Assembly: GCF_037975245.1 (NCBI RefSeq)
Contig: NC_092577.1
Location: 24,115,398-24,179,397, forward strand
DNA from: Apostichopus japonicus
Lineage: Eukaryota > Echinodermata > Holothuroidea > Aspidochirotida > Stichopodidae
Direction of reading: 5' to 3'
DNA: 64,000 nt
Under the pieces are notes generated by a model. It made no database searches and had not been told where the DNA came from. It saw nothing but the letters and a program-made list of their open reading frames with translations. Positions 1-10,213 of the stretch are shown in pieces; the first letter of the stretch is position 1; every line of letters starts with the position of its first letter. The translations under genes were made by a program, and so were the position numbers.

Positions 1-830
1 CTTCTTAGGTTTCCGTTTGGTGTACGCACTTCGTAAGCTCTTGGCTCCTGGCAGACTCCTGTTATTTCTCCTGGACACCAGGTTTTCTTTTCATTATTCA
101 ATATCCGGACTAGAGTGGTGATGGGTTTTTAGCGCTGGTCTTGGTGTCATGGTGTTCCTTCATTTTTTCTCTTCTGTCATTGATAGTATTGTATATCCGA
201 GTAGATTTCTAGAGCATCTGGGGTTGATGGTTGCTGGGTAGGACAGTTCTGACGGGTCTACTGAAAAGGATTTCTGCTGGCTATGGTAAATCAGCATCTA
301 GTGGTGTCACACGAAAGTTCAGCATGGCAATTTTTGGGTCTTGGTAAGACTTCTTGCACTTCTTTAGGAGAGATTTTCGCTCAACTAGTCCATTCGACTG
401 GGGGTATCGTGGATGTAGTATGTGTCACACCCCATCATGTACACATGTCTTGATACGGGTTTCCAACGAATTGAGGACCATTGTCTGAAACAATCTCGGT
501 TGGAACTCCTATAAGGCTTAATGTCTCACAAGTTAGGTGAGCCACGGTTGCACTTCATTCTCGATAGTGAACAAGTCAGTGGCCAGATTGGTCCATGGTG
601 TGGAAGGAATCTCATGTGGTTCTAGTGGCTCTTTCTTTTGACTTGGCTGTATTTCTTGACAGATGCTACAAGACTTGACACGGTGTCCGTGTTCAATTGA
701 TTGATTGATGTTGGGGTAGTAAACAGAATCACGAGCCACACGTCTTGTTTTCTCGATGGCCATGTGACCAGTATTTAATTGCTTAAGAATATCAGCTTGT
801 AGGGGTGTAGGAATCAACACTTGTCTGCCC
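1..830 (-). pseudogene. Integrase remnant of Ty3/gypsy element
   Basis: At 820-533 the zinc-binding N-terminus has the spaced H and C residues (HGHRVKSCSICQ) followed by the start of the DDE core (TPWTNLATDLF). At about 525-450 another frame has VPTEIVSDNGPQF, the region of the second catalytic aspartate. The C-terminal end is readable at 90-1. The enzyme would have inserted the element cDNA, but it is split by stops. Confidence 0.8.
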
Positions 831-1169
831 TTGAAAATAACACCATTTGATGTTCTTCTCGGTATGCCCAGTATGGAAGTAGGTCTGTTGGCAACTCTTT
901 AATATAGACTCCCATGCCACCCAGTGTTGATTATTTGATACAGAGCTCTGAAAGTTGGATCTTGGAAGGTTATACTTCGAAGAGCTTCTTGCTTACTGGT
1001 ACTAAAACTGTTGACATTAATGTTGGGCTCTTCATCGGCCTCTGTGATTTTGATGTTTTGTACACGAAGATCAAGAGGTATGTCATCATCCTTGTTTGGA
1101 TTTCGAAGTCGGCTTTGTGTATCTCATATAACCATGGTACTTGCAGGTTTGTAGATCAGGTCTAACGAG

Positions 1170-2210
1170 GTGGTTGGTTGGCTAGGCGTTTCTTCCATAT
1201 CATTTCAAGGGGTTTGTGGTCCGTATAAGCGGTGAAATGTGTGGAATCGAGTAATGCCAAAAACAAGTGCTAGAGTTTCTCTCACGATGTTGGATTAGTT
1301 GGACTGCGCTGGAGATAAGCTCTTTGAGGCGAAAGCAATTGGTTTCTCTTTCTGCAGGAGGCAGGCTCCATAGCCTTTTTGTGATGCATCCACTTCCAGT
1401 ACAGTTAACAAGTGAGGATTAAAGTACTGCAGACATGACCCTCTTGACGGTCAACGGTATGAAATGAAGAGCAAGCAGATTGGAGTCATGTTCCTCTTCT
1501 GTTAGACCAAACACGACAATATCGTCAGCAATCCCCACGAAGCCAGGAACTTAGCTGATGATGTCATCGCTTGACCTGAGGTTCGTTTGTAAGAATGGGA
1601 TGGTTTGGTAGTGCCGTTTGGCCGTGACGTTTTGTATCCCGTATGACGGGTCACGTAAAAAGCACTGATGATGTCATCCATTCGCTGCTGGAAAATGTCC
1701 TGACTTGTGGCCAATCCCAAGGGAAGCCTGCGAAAGCAGTATCTCCCGAATGGTGTTCGGAAGGTTGTCAGCTCTTGTGAGTCTCTAGCTAGGTGGACAG
1801 ACCAATAACCTGCCTTTGCATCCAACTTTGAGAAATATTTTGCATTGGCAAATGCTCGGTTAAGTTCTTCTAACGTTGGAATTTTGTGTGGGCACCGCGT
1901 CAGGTTTTGGTTGAGCCTCTTTTGGTCCAGACATGGCGACATCCTTCTTTATAACTGGTGAGTGAGCTACACCAGTCAGTGTGGTGGTTTACTTTTTTGA
2001 TTATGCCGTCATTCTCCATCTTGTCGAGCTCCGCTTTGAGTTTGTCCTTCAAGTGTATGCTACACTTTCTAGGTGGATCTATTGACGGTGTTGCATCTTC
2101 TTTGAGAATCAGTCTTGCAGGTGTCTTGAAACTACCGATGGTATCAAATCGGTGTGGAAAATGTTGACAAGATAATGTACAGTATTGATCTTGGTTTTCA
2201 TTTCAGCAGT
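1170..2210 (-). pseudogene. Reverse transcriptase and RNase H remnant of Ty3/gypsy element
   Basis: RT reads from about 2190 (PPRKCSIHL..., then FSKLDAKAGYW at about 1815 and TTFRTPFGRYCFRRLPLG at about 1750), the fingers and palm of a Ty3-type RT. The catalytic box appears as ADDIV just left of the LINE-tail insertion. An RNase H-type segment with VLEVDASQKGYGACL follows at about 1400-1350. The RT is interrupted at 1569-1664 by a foreign insertion and carries several frameshifts and stops. Confidence 0.8.
1569..1664 (+). mobile_element. 96-bp Tx1-like LINE 3' tail, with 14-bp target duplication
   Basis: The insert matches the last ~96 bp of the Tx1-like LINE whose 3' end lies at 17073, and ends in the same CACGTAAAAAGCA. 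It is flanked by a perfect 14-bp direct repeat, CTGATGATGTCATC, at 1555-1568 and 1665-1678. The insertion sits inside the RT of the Ty3/gypsy remnant, so it is younger than that element. It contains only 3'UTR: an extreme 5' truncation, or a short SINE-like derivative. Confidence 0.9.
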
Positions 2211-2260
2211 GCTGACATGGATGGTAACGGTTGTGAGCGCGTCACATAGTGGCAATCCTG

Positions 2261-3284
2261 CTACTGCTGGCCCAGGAACAAACCACATAGAATGTGTGCT
2301 TTATTTAACCAGGGGGATCCGTTGTAACGACATGTTATGATTATGAATCCGAGACATGGTATCCTAGTACCACTGTAGGCAGAAAGTTTGATATTGACTG
2401 GCTTTACATGTGACCTCCACTGGGTGTGTCCGTACATCTGTTTGATTATTCGCAGAGGTAAAGTATTACCGTTGGCACCTGTGGAAATTTGAAGTTTAAG
2501 GTGGTGTCGCCCTCTTAAGCTGGGGCACATAACATCAAGTGCGCTAAATGCTTCAGCTCTTGCTGACTATCATGCTGACTTTCTACCACGGTTTCTGGGA
2601 TTAAATCTTTTGTGCTTGTCAGATGGTGTTTGTTTTGTTTTGTGAAATATTTGTCACCCTGTTGTCCATTTTCCATGCGTTTTGGTTTACGGCACATTCT
2701 AGCCCAATGACCCTTGGCGCCGCATTTCTTGCAAGTATCATTGTTTTGGCGGATGGGAGAGCCCACAATTTCCACATTTTCTGGTGGAATTAACCAAACT
2801 GATTGAAGCCCCAGAATCTAGGTTTTGCAAACATTGTTTACCTGCTATTATGGCTTCATACTTCCGCCCCTCAGTGAGGACTTTGTCAAGTTCATAACCT
2901 TTAGGTTTGTCTAGCAGATCTCTTTGAAATGCCTCGCATTTGGCAGAAGCTATTCTTACTCGATGACTCTCTCTGACAATTCAGTGTCAGTAAAATCACA
3001 TTCTTTAGCATGATGGCGACAACGGTTAACAAATGCATCCAACGGTTCATTATTTTGTTTATATGTCATTAATTTTCAGTTGAGACTCAAAGAGGGACCA
3101 CAGTTTTGTAGGGTCATTCTGGTCTGTTGCTGATACCACCAACCGCTATCTTTGTATTCATAGCCTGTTATACAGTATCAGTTATGCCGTGATCAAGAAA
3201 ACATAACTCTATTCTATGTTTGAATAGTTGGAATTCTTCTCCTACATCAGTGGCAGACCAGTTCATATCATGAAATTTGGCCAT
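2261..3284 (-). pseudogene. Gag and protease remnant of Ty3/gypsy element
   Basis: A Gag-like start (MAKFHDMNW...) reads from 3284 for about 35 codons before a stop. A CCHC zinc knuckle of the form CX2CX4HX4C (CKKCGAKGHW...) sits at about 2690-2735 and would bind RNA during packaging. Directly after it a retropepsin-like stretch (LKLQISTGANGNTLPLR) begins near 2490. Where the family has the catalytic DTG triad this copy reads STG, so the aspartate is lost. Frames change between pieces. Confidence 0.75.
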
Positions 3285-3290
3285 GATGTG

Positions 3291-3685
3291 GTGTACCGAT
3301 CAACAGACTGGAGAACATAAATAATAATACACTTAGGGAATATATATGTTGATATTTCATGGTAGCCTATGTAAAATACCCTGGGCAGGCCTACCTCAGG
3401 TCTATATTGAGAATTGTTTGAGAATACGATTACAGTCCACGAGACCGAACGTCCGCGAGACCGAAATTGAGAAAAGGTCCGCGAGACCTGTCAAGCTAAA
3501 TACAGTAGTCAGTAACATGTTGTCTCTTTACTCTGGTTATCACTAAGCATCCACTGTTCATAGCATACTGTACAGTACTGTCCTTCTTGAAAGTCATATG
3601 GTTATGGCTAAAAATGGTCACGGTCACACTGAATTCCTGAATTCGAGAATAGCTAAGGATAGTGTGTGTACAGTGACGTCACGGT
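3291..3685. other. No gene recognised
   Basis: No supported coding region. A short phrase CGCGAGACC / GAGACCGAA recurs three times at 3438-3490. Confidence 0.5.
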
Positions 3686-3689
3686 CACG

Positions 3690-4095
3690 CCGAATCCGAG
3701 AATAGCATAATTCGCTCAGTGTTTCAGGCACATGTTCACTTAAATGCAAATAACGTTAGAACTAGGCTAAGAATAGTCACACAAATATCACCACGTTACA
3801 CACGAACATCAACAGGTGTAACATTAGGCCAAGGCTAGGCCTATGTCAAGTTGGATAGCCTACCTGCAGTGCTACCGTGCGTACGAACAGCACCAGGCCT
3901 ACCGAATTCGAGAATAGAATAATTTGCTCACTGTTTCAGGCACATTACTTGAATGCAAACTGAAGGGCCGATTACACAACTCCCCAATCGTAGTCACACG
4001 AACATCACCACGTTACACACGAACAGCAGCAGGTGTAAACATTACGCCAAGGCTATGCCAAGTTCGGATATACTATATAGCCTACCGTACGAAGG
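3690..4095. repeat. Diverged tandem duplication, unit about 210 bp
   Basis: The stretch 3690-3890 (CGAATCCGAGAATAGCATAA..., ATCACCACGTTACACACGAA..., CCAAGGCTA...) is repeated with changes at 3902-4090 in the same order. A perfect CRE-like TGACGTCA lies just before it at 3674-3681. No open frame is conserved between the units. Confidence 0.6.
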
Positions 4096-4169
4096 AGCGC
4101 AAATATCACCTAAAACACAAAGCTCACGATGCGAAAAACAATCTGTAATCGATATTTCAAGATGATTTA

Positions 4170-5205
4170 TTCCTAAGTTACCAAAACGCGACAATTATAC
4201 TAAAACTAAACCCCCTTAGGACAATAAGAAAAAAATATGATGTCGTTTCCGAAAATTGTAGTCTAACCGAGCAGCAGACGACTGAGAAGAGTGATTTCAA
4301 ACAATTATAAGCTTAGCCAAATTACAGTAAGGATGACAGAAAATTTACTTTGGTTCTGACACTATAACACATTTGCATGCTGCTAAGTACACAACATATC
4401 CAATTCAAGTACAATCTCCTGTGGGATGAGTAGAGGTATTACAAGCCATTTGACCTACTTACCACAACTCCTTCCTCTTGTGTTTCAGACAGTAAGCAGT
4501 TAAATGACAATACATATTATAAACTTGATACTTATTGTGGTTGTCATTGTGGTTAACGAATGTATGCATGTAATGCTTACCCATCGTGGGTGACACTTGT
4601 TTCATTTTAAAAGCCAGGTGGGTCTCCATTGTATGAATTTATCCAATCTGCAGCTGCTACATCATAATCCTAATTTTAAGCGCCCCATCTATCAATAACA
4701 AACCAATGTAAACAATTAAGTTCAATTATATTTTCACAAATAATTTGGCTGAATGCATTCCTCTAAATGCAAGTTCATTTATGCGTAAATAACAGACGGC
4801 CAAAAAAATGAAAGGGCAAAATTATTAAAACATACAAAGTTAGACCCACATGCATTAGTTCATAGGCTACCACTGATGAGACCACTTGTTATATTATATT
4901 TTATCAAAATAATACTGCATGTTATTGCAGAGCCTAACGTTATGCTATGTCTGGTAAAATATATAGCCGAGCAACATAGGCCATAACTCCAGTCTTAGGT
5001 CCCATTGCTTTTCGATCAGTATAATGAATTCAAGAGGGTCCATTCCCAGCGAACACAGAAACGTTTCGTCTTTCGTTTTCATAACGTTATTTGTGCTGTC
5101 ATAAATATGTCAGGAAAACGTTTTCATATCTCCTAAAAACGTGATGGCGACGATTTTATAACACCACATTTAACGTTATAAATACATATTTTAGAGGTAT
5201 ACATA
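4170..5205. other. No gene seen
   Basis: AT-rich sequence without a supported open frame or recognisable repeat. Confidence 0.5.
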
Positions 5206-5208
5206 AAG

Positions 5209-5660
5209 GTGCTTTTTACGTGCAAAGAATACGGAAACGGACCAAAGGTCAACAACCAAAAACAATCTGTCTTTAAAACAACCACCACAAACCACCACAA
5301 ACACAAATCTCTCACTAACGTAGCGTTTAACGTGACGTAAAAAAGGACACGGACCCAAGGCCAACACAGAAGCAAAAACAATCTGTCTTTAAAACAACCA
5401 ACACAAACGAGCACCTGTAAAACAACCACCAAAAACCCAACTGAAACCCAGAAACACAAATCTCTGGGATGAGGGGTACCCCCAAAAAAGGCCTGTCGTA
5501 TACTATCGGGACGGCGCTCCCGGATGAAATTTGAGTGAGTCAGTTGTCGTTACATAATATGGGTGGCTTTTTTTCTGTTTGTGTTTTTGGGTTTTGCTTC
5601 TGTTGGCCTTGAGTCCGTGTCCTTTTCAAGTCACGTTAAACGCTACGTTAGTGAGAGATT
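5209..5660. mobile_element. Two LINE 3'UTR fragments joined head to head
   Basis: The left part (5209-5480) reads on the minus strand and ends at 5209 with TTCTTTGCACGTAAAAAGCA, identical to the end of the ORF1-only LINE at 40731. The right part (about 5489-5660) reads on the plus strand and matches 40421-40610 (GCCTGTCG...ATCGGGACGGCG, then GTTGGCCTT...GTCCGTGTCCTTTT). The two overlap in content: both hold the CACGTTAAACGCTACGTTAGTGAGAGATT stretch in part. Twin-priming 5' inversion or two independent insertions could explain this. I found no target duplication. Confidence 0.75.
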
Positions 5661-5664
5661 AACC

Positions 5665-6180
5665 AAAAATGCAGCCCAGCAAAATTAAAGTCTATTAATA
5701 TTACATATTAAGCTGTAACCACATATCCTACCCTTAACTTCAAACTCCCAACACCACACAAAATTCTAACAACATGAATTTTGTAAGAAATAAAGATCAG
5801 TCAATTAAATAGTGTGTTTGCCCAGTTGGGCCCCCTTGAGTAAGGAAAATCCTGACAATAGCCCATTTACAGCCCAGATACCAAAACAACGGTTATTTTA
5901 CTCTTGCCATTTTGGGGTTAAAACCTTGTTACAACTATCATTTTCTGATGCAATAGCGGTTTATGAAGTCAAGTTTTTTGGGTATAAAAACTGTGCTCCT
6001 TGCTGTGGGTAAACGCAGCAATGGCCCAGCTATAGCCCAGCAAAAATTGAACAAAAAATTACATAAGAGGTAAAGGAAATCAATAAAATCATGGAAAAAT
6101 TGTTGTCACAATCCTACAAAGCCATAAGCCAGTCTGCTTGTTCCCACCACCAAAAAATCAGCTTCTCATGCAAAGATTAA
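5665..6180. other. No gene seen
   Basis: AT-rich, no supported coding segment. Confidence 0.5.
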
Positions 6181-6199
6181 ACAAGGTATGCATGGTTTC

Positions 6200-9171
6200 A
6201 TTTTCTTCCATAGCATATCAGTGAGTCAAGCCCAGATAGAGAGCCAGCGAAGGATTCACAGAGGATGGGGTGCAATTTCGGGTGTCCTTGGAATATCACG
6301 AACAACATTATACAGAAGAAGTCAGCTTCAACTGAGAACAAGCCAAGGTAGCAACTACAGTGACATCACTGCCGAGGAGCTAGACAGGATAATGGATATC
6401 CTGAGAATATCCCCAAATGCAGGTAATTATTCAACACTAGGGTGTGGTTTCACTTGCTTAAGTAGTAAAATCGTGCCAATGAGTAGGCAAATGGAAATGA
6501 AATCCTAAAAATTTGCTTTCTTTAAGGTGCTGTGATAATGGACGTAATATATTCATGTCTAAATTTGTTTTTCTGTCGACGACTGGTGCCTTCACTTATC
6601 GTACTTAATTGACAGCTTATCAAGGTCACGTATGGCAAATTGCTTTGGCATGGGCATCATATGGGAAAGTATGTTATTTTTAATGGCGTAATTTAAGTAA
6701 CATGATTACAAGAGACAATAGTTGTTGGATGATATACATCTTACAAATTATTTTTGGATTTCATAGCATTCAAAAATTTTAACATTTACAACCAGTATAG
6801 TCGATTTCAAACAGATCTGTTTACAACTAGTTTGGGTTACTGATTGTTTGTCATATCGGAAAATGGAAATGATCATAATGAGTACAACCTCCAGGTCAAC
6901 AGAGAGGGAACTAAACATAAAACACAAAGGGAATGCAGAAATGTATGAAGTTGGAACGCTTCTTTTGACAGTATATAGTGAGGGTTGATGTTAGCAGGTT
7001 GCTGCATATCTGATTTTGAAGGGAAAAAAGGCATAAGCTCTATGAGTATGATTTCCACAAAATGTAGTAATTGGAAGTGATAAAAGTACATATCATCTCT
7101 TTTATCTGGAGAAGCATGTATTGTAATATTGTGACGAGCCCGGCTCCTCCGATAGTGATACTATATCGGGACTCGCGATAGAAAGGTACTGGGGTTATCT
7201 TGATGCCGTATTTATGCTTCTTCAGATGTCTCGAACGGGAGAAAACGATGAGTTCACAGAAAAACAATTTGACAAGATCGGATTTGATTAGTGATTCGGT
7301 ATAATTTCTTCTCTGTCGATTCTCTTTACAAATAAAACTAAATTACAATGATTTGACTTGACTCCGTCAATTAAGCAATTAGAAGTGATAAATTTCTGAC
7401 GGAGTAATAAACTTTCGGCCCCATTTATACCTTACTTCTATAAAGTCCCACTGCGCATAATCAGTAGGCAGCCAATAACCTGACCATCCTGTATTAACTT
7501 AACGATATAAAAATAAGTGCGCTGGCACTGATCTGCCCTCATTGGTTGGGAGTTTGGAAGTCCCTCCCTTTTCTATGGAAACTTCCATACCACGTGAGAG
7601 CACCTTCTCGAATGTTCCACAGACATAATGGAATCTATTTTGGGAAAAGGCCCTGTACCAAAATTCAATAAGATAGTTAAAACTTCTCGTGGGAAAACTG
7701 AATCCATGACCTAGATAAATATATAAGAGGCCTGTAAGGTGTCTCGATGGAGTGTTTCGGTAACATCAAAGAGATGGTATCACTATTTCATAACAGTATG
7801 CCTGTTCAATGACGTTAGATACCACTGTAAATACAATTTTATATTACAGGAGAAAGAATCGTCATTGCAGCTTTGAGGGGCCGAGCAATCTGCATCAGAA
7901 GGCAAAGGCTACGACTGGCCCTCAGACGTATTGAATCCTGTTGGGAGAATACTCAGAAGAACACGTTCCATAGTTAGAAGAACATACACTGTTGCTGGAC
8001 CCAATGAAGTTTGGTATGTTTCCTTCATGCACTAGACCGAGTAATTTTCTCAGAGAGAGATTTTATGGTAAATGTTATGGTACGTTAACTTGACTTCAAG
8101 CAGATCTACTGAACACAAAAATTACATGGACTTTCATTCGGCTTGGTTAAGCTTGATGTACTAAACAAAACTTCTGTAACCTGTAGGAAGTCATTGTGAA
8201 TAAATGGATTGTATTAATCCATACTATGATGCACTAAAGATAATTGTTTCCATTTTTCATGTATTAGGTATTTCAGGATCATTAATCACCGGCCCCTTTA
8301 AAGGAAGAACACACAGTTTTGTTAGGCTTCTGTACATACATACAAAAGTCAATGAGGAGCTTGAAGAACCCTTATAGATTTTTCATGTATTTGTTGTTCA
8401 TGCCTGCATGTATGCAACATCAACATAATGCAGTATGTTGGTTACATATCCGACAACCTATAGTCCCCAATGATAAAGACACTAACAGATGTGTTTTACT
8501 GATTATGTTGTTTCTTCCAGGCACCTACATGGGAACCACAAAGTAGTTCGTTGGCGTTTTGTCATCCATGGCTGTGTGGATGGCTACAGTAGGGTCATTA
8601 TTTACTTATGCTGTACTACAAACAACTTGGCAGCAACTGTCCTCAGACTATTCCAAGAAGCTACAAATTCATATGGCATACCATCGAGAGTGAGGACTGA
8701 CATGGGTGTAGAAAATACTGGTGTCGCTCGTTTCGTGATTCAGGCAAGGGGTTTCAACAGAGGCAGCATAATGACCGGTTTGAGTGTCCACAACCAAATA
8801 ATTGAAAGGCTGTGGGAATGAAGTAAACCAACGAATTGGCTCTGTTTTCAGATAAATTTTCTTTTCCCTTGAAGAAAACCTCCTTAACCCCCTTCATGAA
8901 GTTCATATGTATTGTTTACACTTTGTTTTCCTCCAGGCTATTAATGAAGATATATCAGAATTTGTCAAAATCAATCTCCACTTCAGCTGTGGGATTCTGG
9001 TACTCTAAACAGGTTTGAAAGTAATTCCACAGGGGTCAGTAGCATCTTGTCTGATGACCATGGTAATGTAAATGAAGATCAATGGTATACAGTGAATGAA
9101 GCAGATGAGAGAGGGGTAGTTATTCCACAAAGCCAGGTTGATACAGCTGATACACCACAGCTAGGCAAGTA
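6200..9171 (+). pseudogene. Integrase core domain protein, spliced remnant
   Basis: Exons at about 6214-6422, 7850-8013, 8521-8823 and about 8936-9171 are separated by GT-AG introns that join in phase (6423-7849 and 8014-8520). Exon 1 has a helix-turn-helix-like stretch, ISGVLGISRTTLYRR. Exon 3 has the retroviral-type integrase core: the segment around [15 protein letters not shown], then [10 protein letters not shown] (second acidic residue) and HNQIIERLW (third). The first catalytic site reads WHLHGNHK, where I recall the family having Asp (W-H-x-D-G). Exon 2 has a 1-base insertion near 7930, exon 3 an extra G before its TGA, and exon 4 a deletion before SPLQLWDSG. This domain (Integrase core domain, PF24764-like) recurs in many marine animal genomes, usually as uncharacterised multi-copy genes. 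This copy is broken. Confidence 0.75.
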
Positions 9172-9660
9172 CTTGAAAACTTGATGATTGCTTGTTCCAT
9201 GATTAGGAATAACTCCTTTATTGTAATTATTTGGGAGCTAATGATTGAATTTTGGTTTCTTACTATTTTATTTTTTTTACACTATATGTATTCCATATTT
9301 ACTTCTGTACCTGGTATTAGCTGTTGTTCCAACGCAATGAGGAAGGTGTCCCTATAGCTCTTACTGGCAAAATTGTGACCTCTGGTTGGCTTTTCTAAAC
9401 AGGAGTAGAATATTTTTTTCCACATCTCATCCTTCCAATTGTTTCATTTAAGGAAATATGAGTTATCTTGTTTTGAATACATTCAGATCTATTGTAAATA
9501 TTTTATAATCACAGGACATCCACTATAGTATTTTTTCACTGCATTAACCTATTCACTTTGATCCATGATGTAATCAGTCTCATGATGTAATCAGTCTTCA
9601 GACATAACAGCTTATTCATAGCCCCATGCCCATTTTCCGTGTGCACAAACCGTTACAATA
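9172..9660. other. No gene seen
   Basis: AT-rich sequence downstream of the integrase-core remnant. No supported feature. Confidence 0.5.
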
Positions 9661-9665
9661 CAGGA

Positions 9666-10007
9666 TTATCGAGGCAATAAAACCGGATCTCCTAGTACCT
9701 TGTTAGGTAGATGCCCCCTACTGTGACCCACATACACCTTGTGACAAGATCCATCTTCATATGCATGACTGCATCCTGAATAAAATTCACTGCAATGAAA
9801 TGTCAGTTTATGGCCTTGGGATGGTAACAATGTGTTTAAATTAATTACTAAGTGTGTACACAATTTGACCCAGGTACCAATAATGAAAATAATATTTATA
9901 CAACCATACCTGTCTAAAATGAAATGTGCACTGCACAGTTTTGTCATGTGGCTTTCAGGACAACACTTTACAAAAGATTGGTGCAAATGTTCATGACAAA
10001 CAGTCAA
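9666..10007 (-). CDS. Possible exon pair of an unrecognised protein
   Basis: One open frame contains two compositionally protein-like halves rich in Cys and His (CHEHLHQSFVKCCPESH; FYSGCSHAYEDGSCHKVY). They flank a possible 120-bp intron (9909-9790, GTATGG...TTGCAG) whose removal keeps the frame. Since 120 is divisible by three, the ORF also stays open unspliced, so the intron is not proven. I do not recognise the product, and an upstream stop leaves the 5' end unknown. It could be chance. Confidence 0.2.
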   Translation of the reverse strand: MTVCHEHLHQSFVKCCPESHMTKLCSAHFILDRYGCINIIFIIGTWVKLCTHLVINLNTLLPSQGHKLTFHCSEFYSGCSHAYEDGSCHKVYVGHSRGHLPNKVLGDPVLLPR

Positions 10008-10213
10008 ATTAACAAAACAATGAAGGATAGATAACAGATAGGAAATTTATTATAAGCACACTTTGAAATATGACAAGAGTTGAGATTGTTTGAGAAGAGC
10101 ATGCAAAGAATAAATAATGCATATACGTTGGCATTTACAATGAGCCCCAAGTATGAGAAGTAATGTAAAAATGTAGAACTGTTTTTTTTTTTACAAAAAC
10201 AATATTTGATCAT

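Larger units (their letters stand above)
1..3290 (-). mobile_element. Degenerate Ty3/gypsy retrotransposon, canonical gene order
   Basis: On the minus strand the parts appear in the usual Ty3/gypsy order: Gag start near 3284, zinc knuckle near 2700, protease near 2460, RT 2200-1500, RNase H-like 1430-1170, integrase 830 to the window edge. Reading frames shift between almost every part and several stops occur, so the copy is dead. The last codons before position 1 match the C-terminal W-PG-I ... PR-Y-V-T-G integrase tail of this lineage. The 3' end lies outside the window. No LTR is visible on the 3290 side. Confidence 0.85.

Noticed and set aside
5133-5459. Minus-strand ORF of 108 codons
   Set aside because: It is a low-complexity translation of LINE 3'UTR sequence (Val/Leu/Phe/Cys rich) and matches noncoding sequence at 40.5-40.7 kb.
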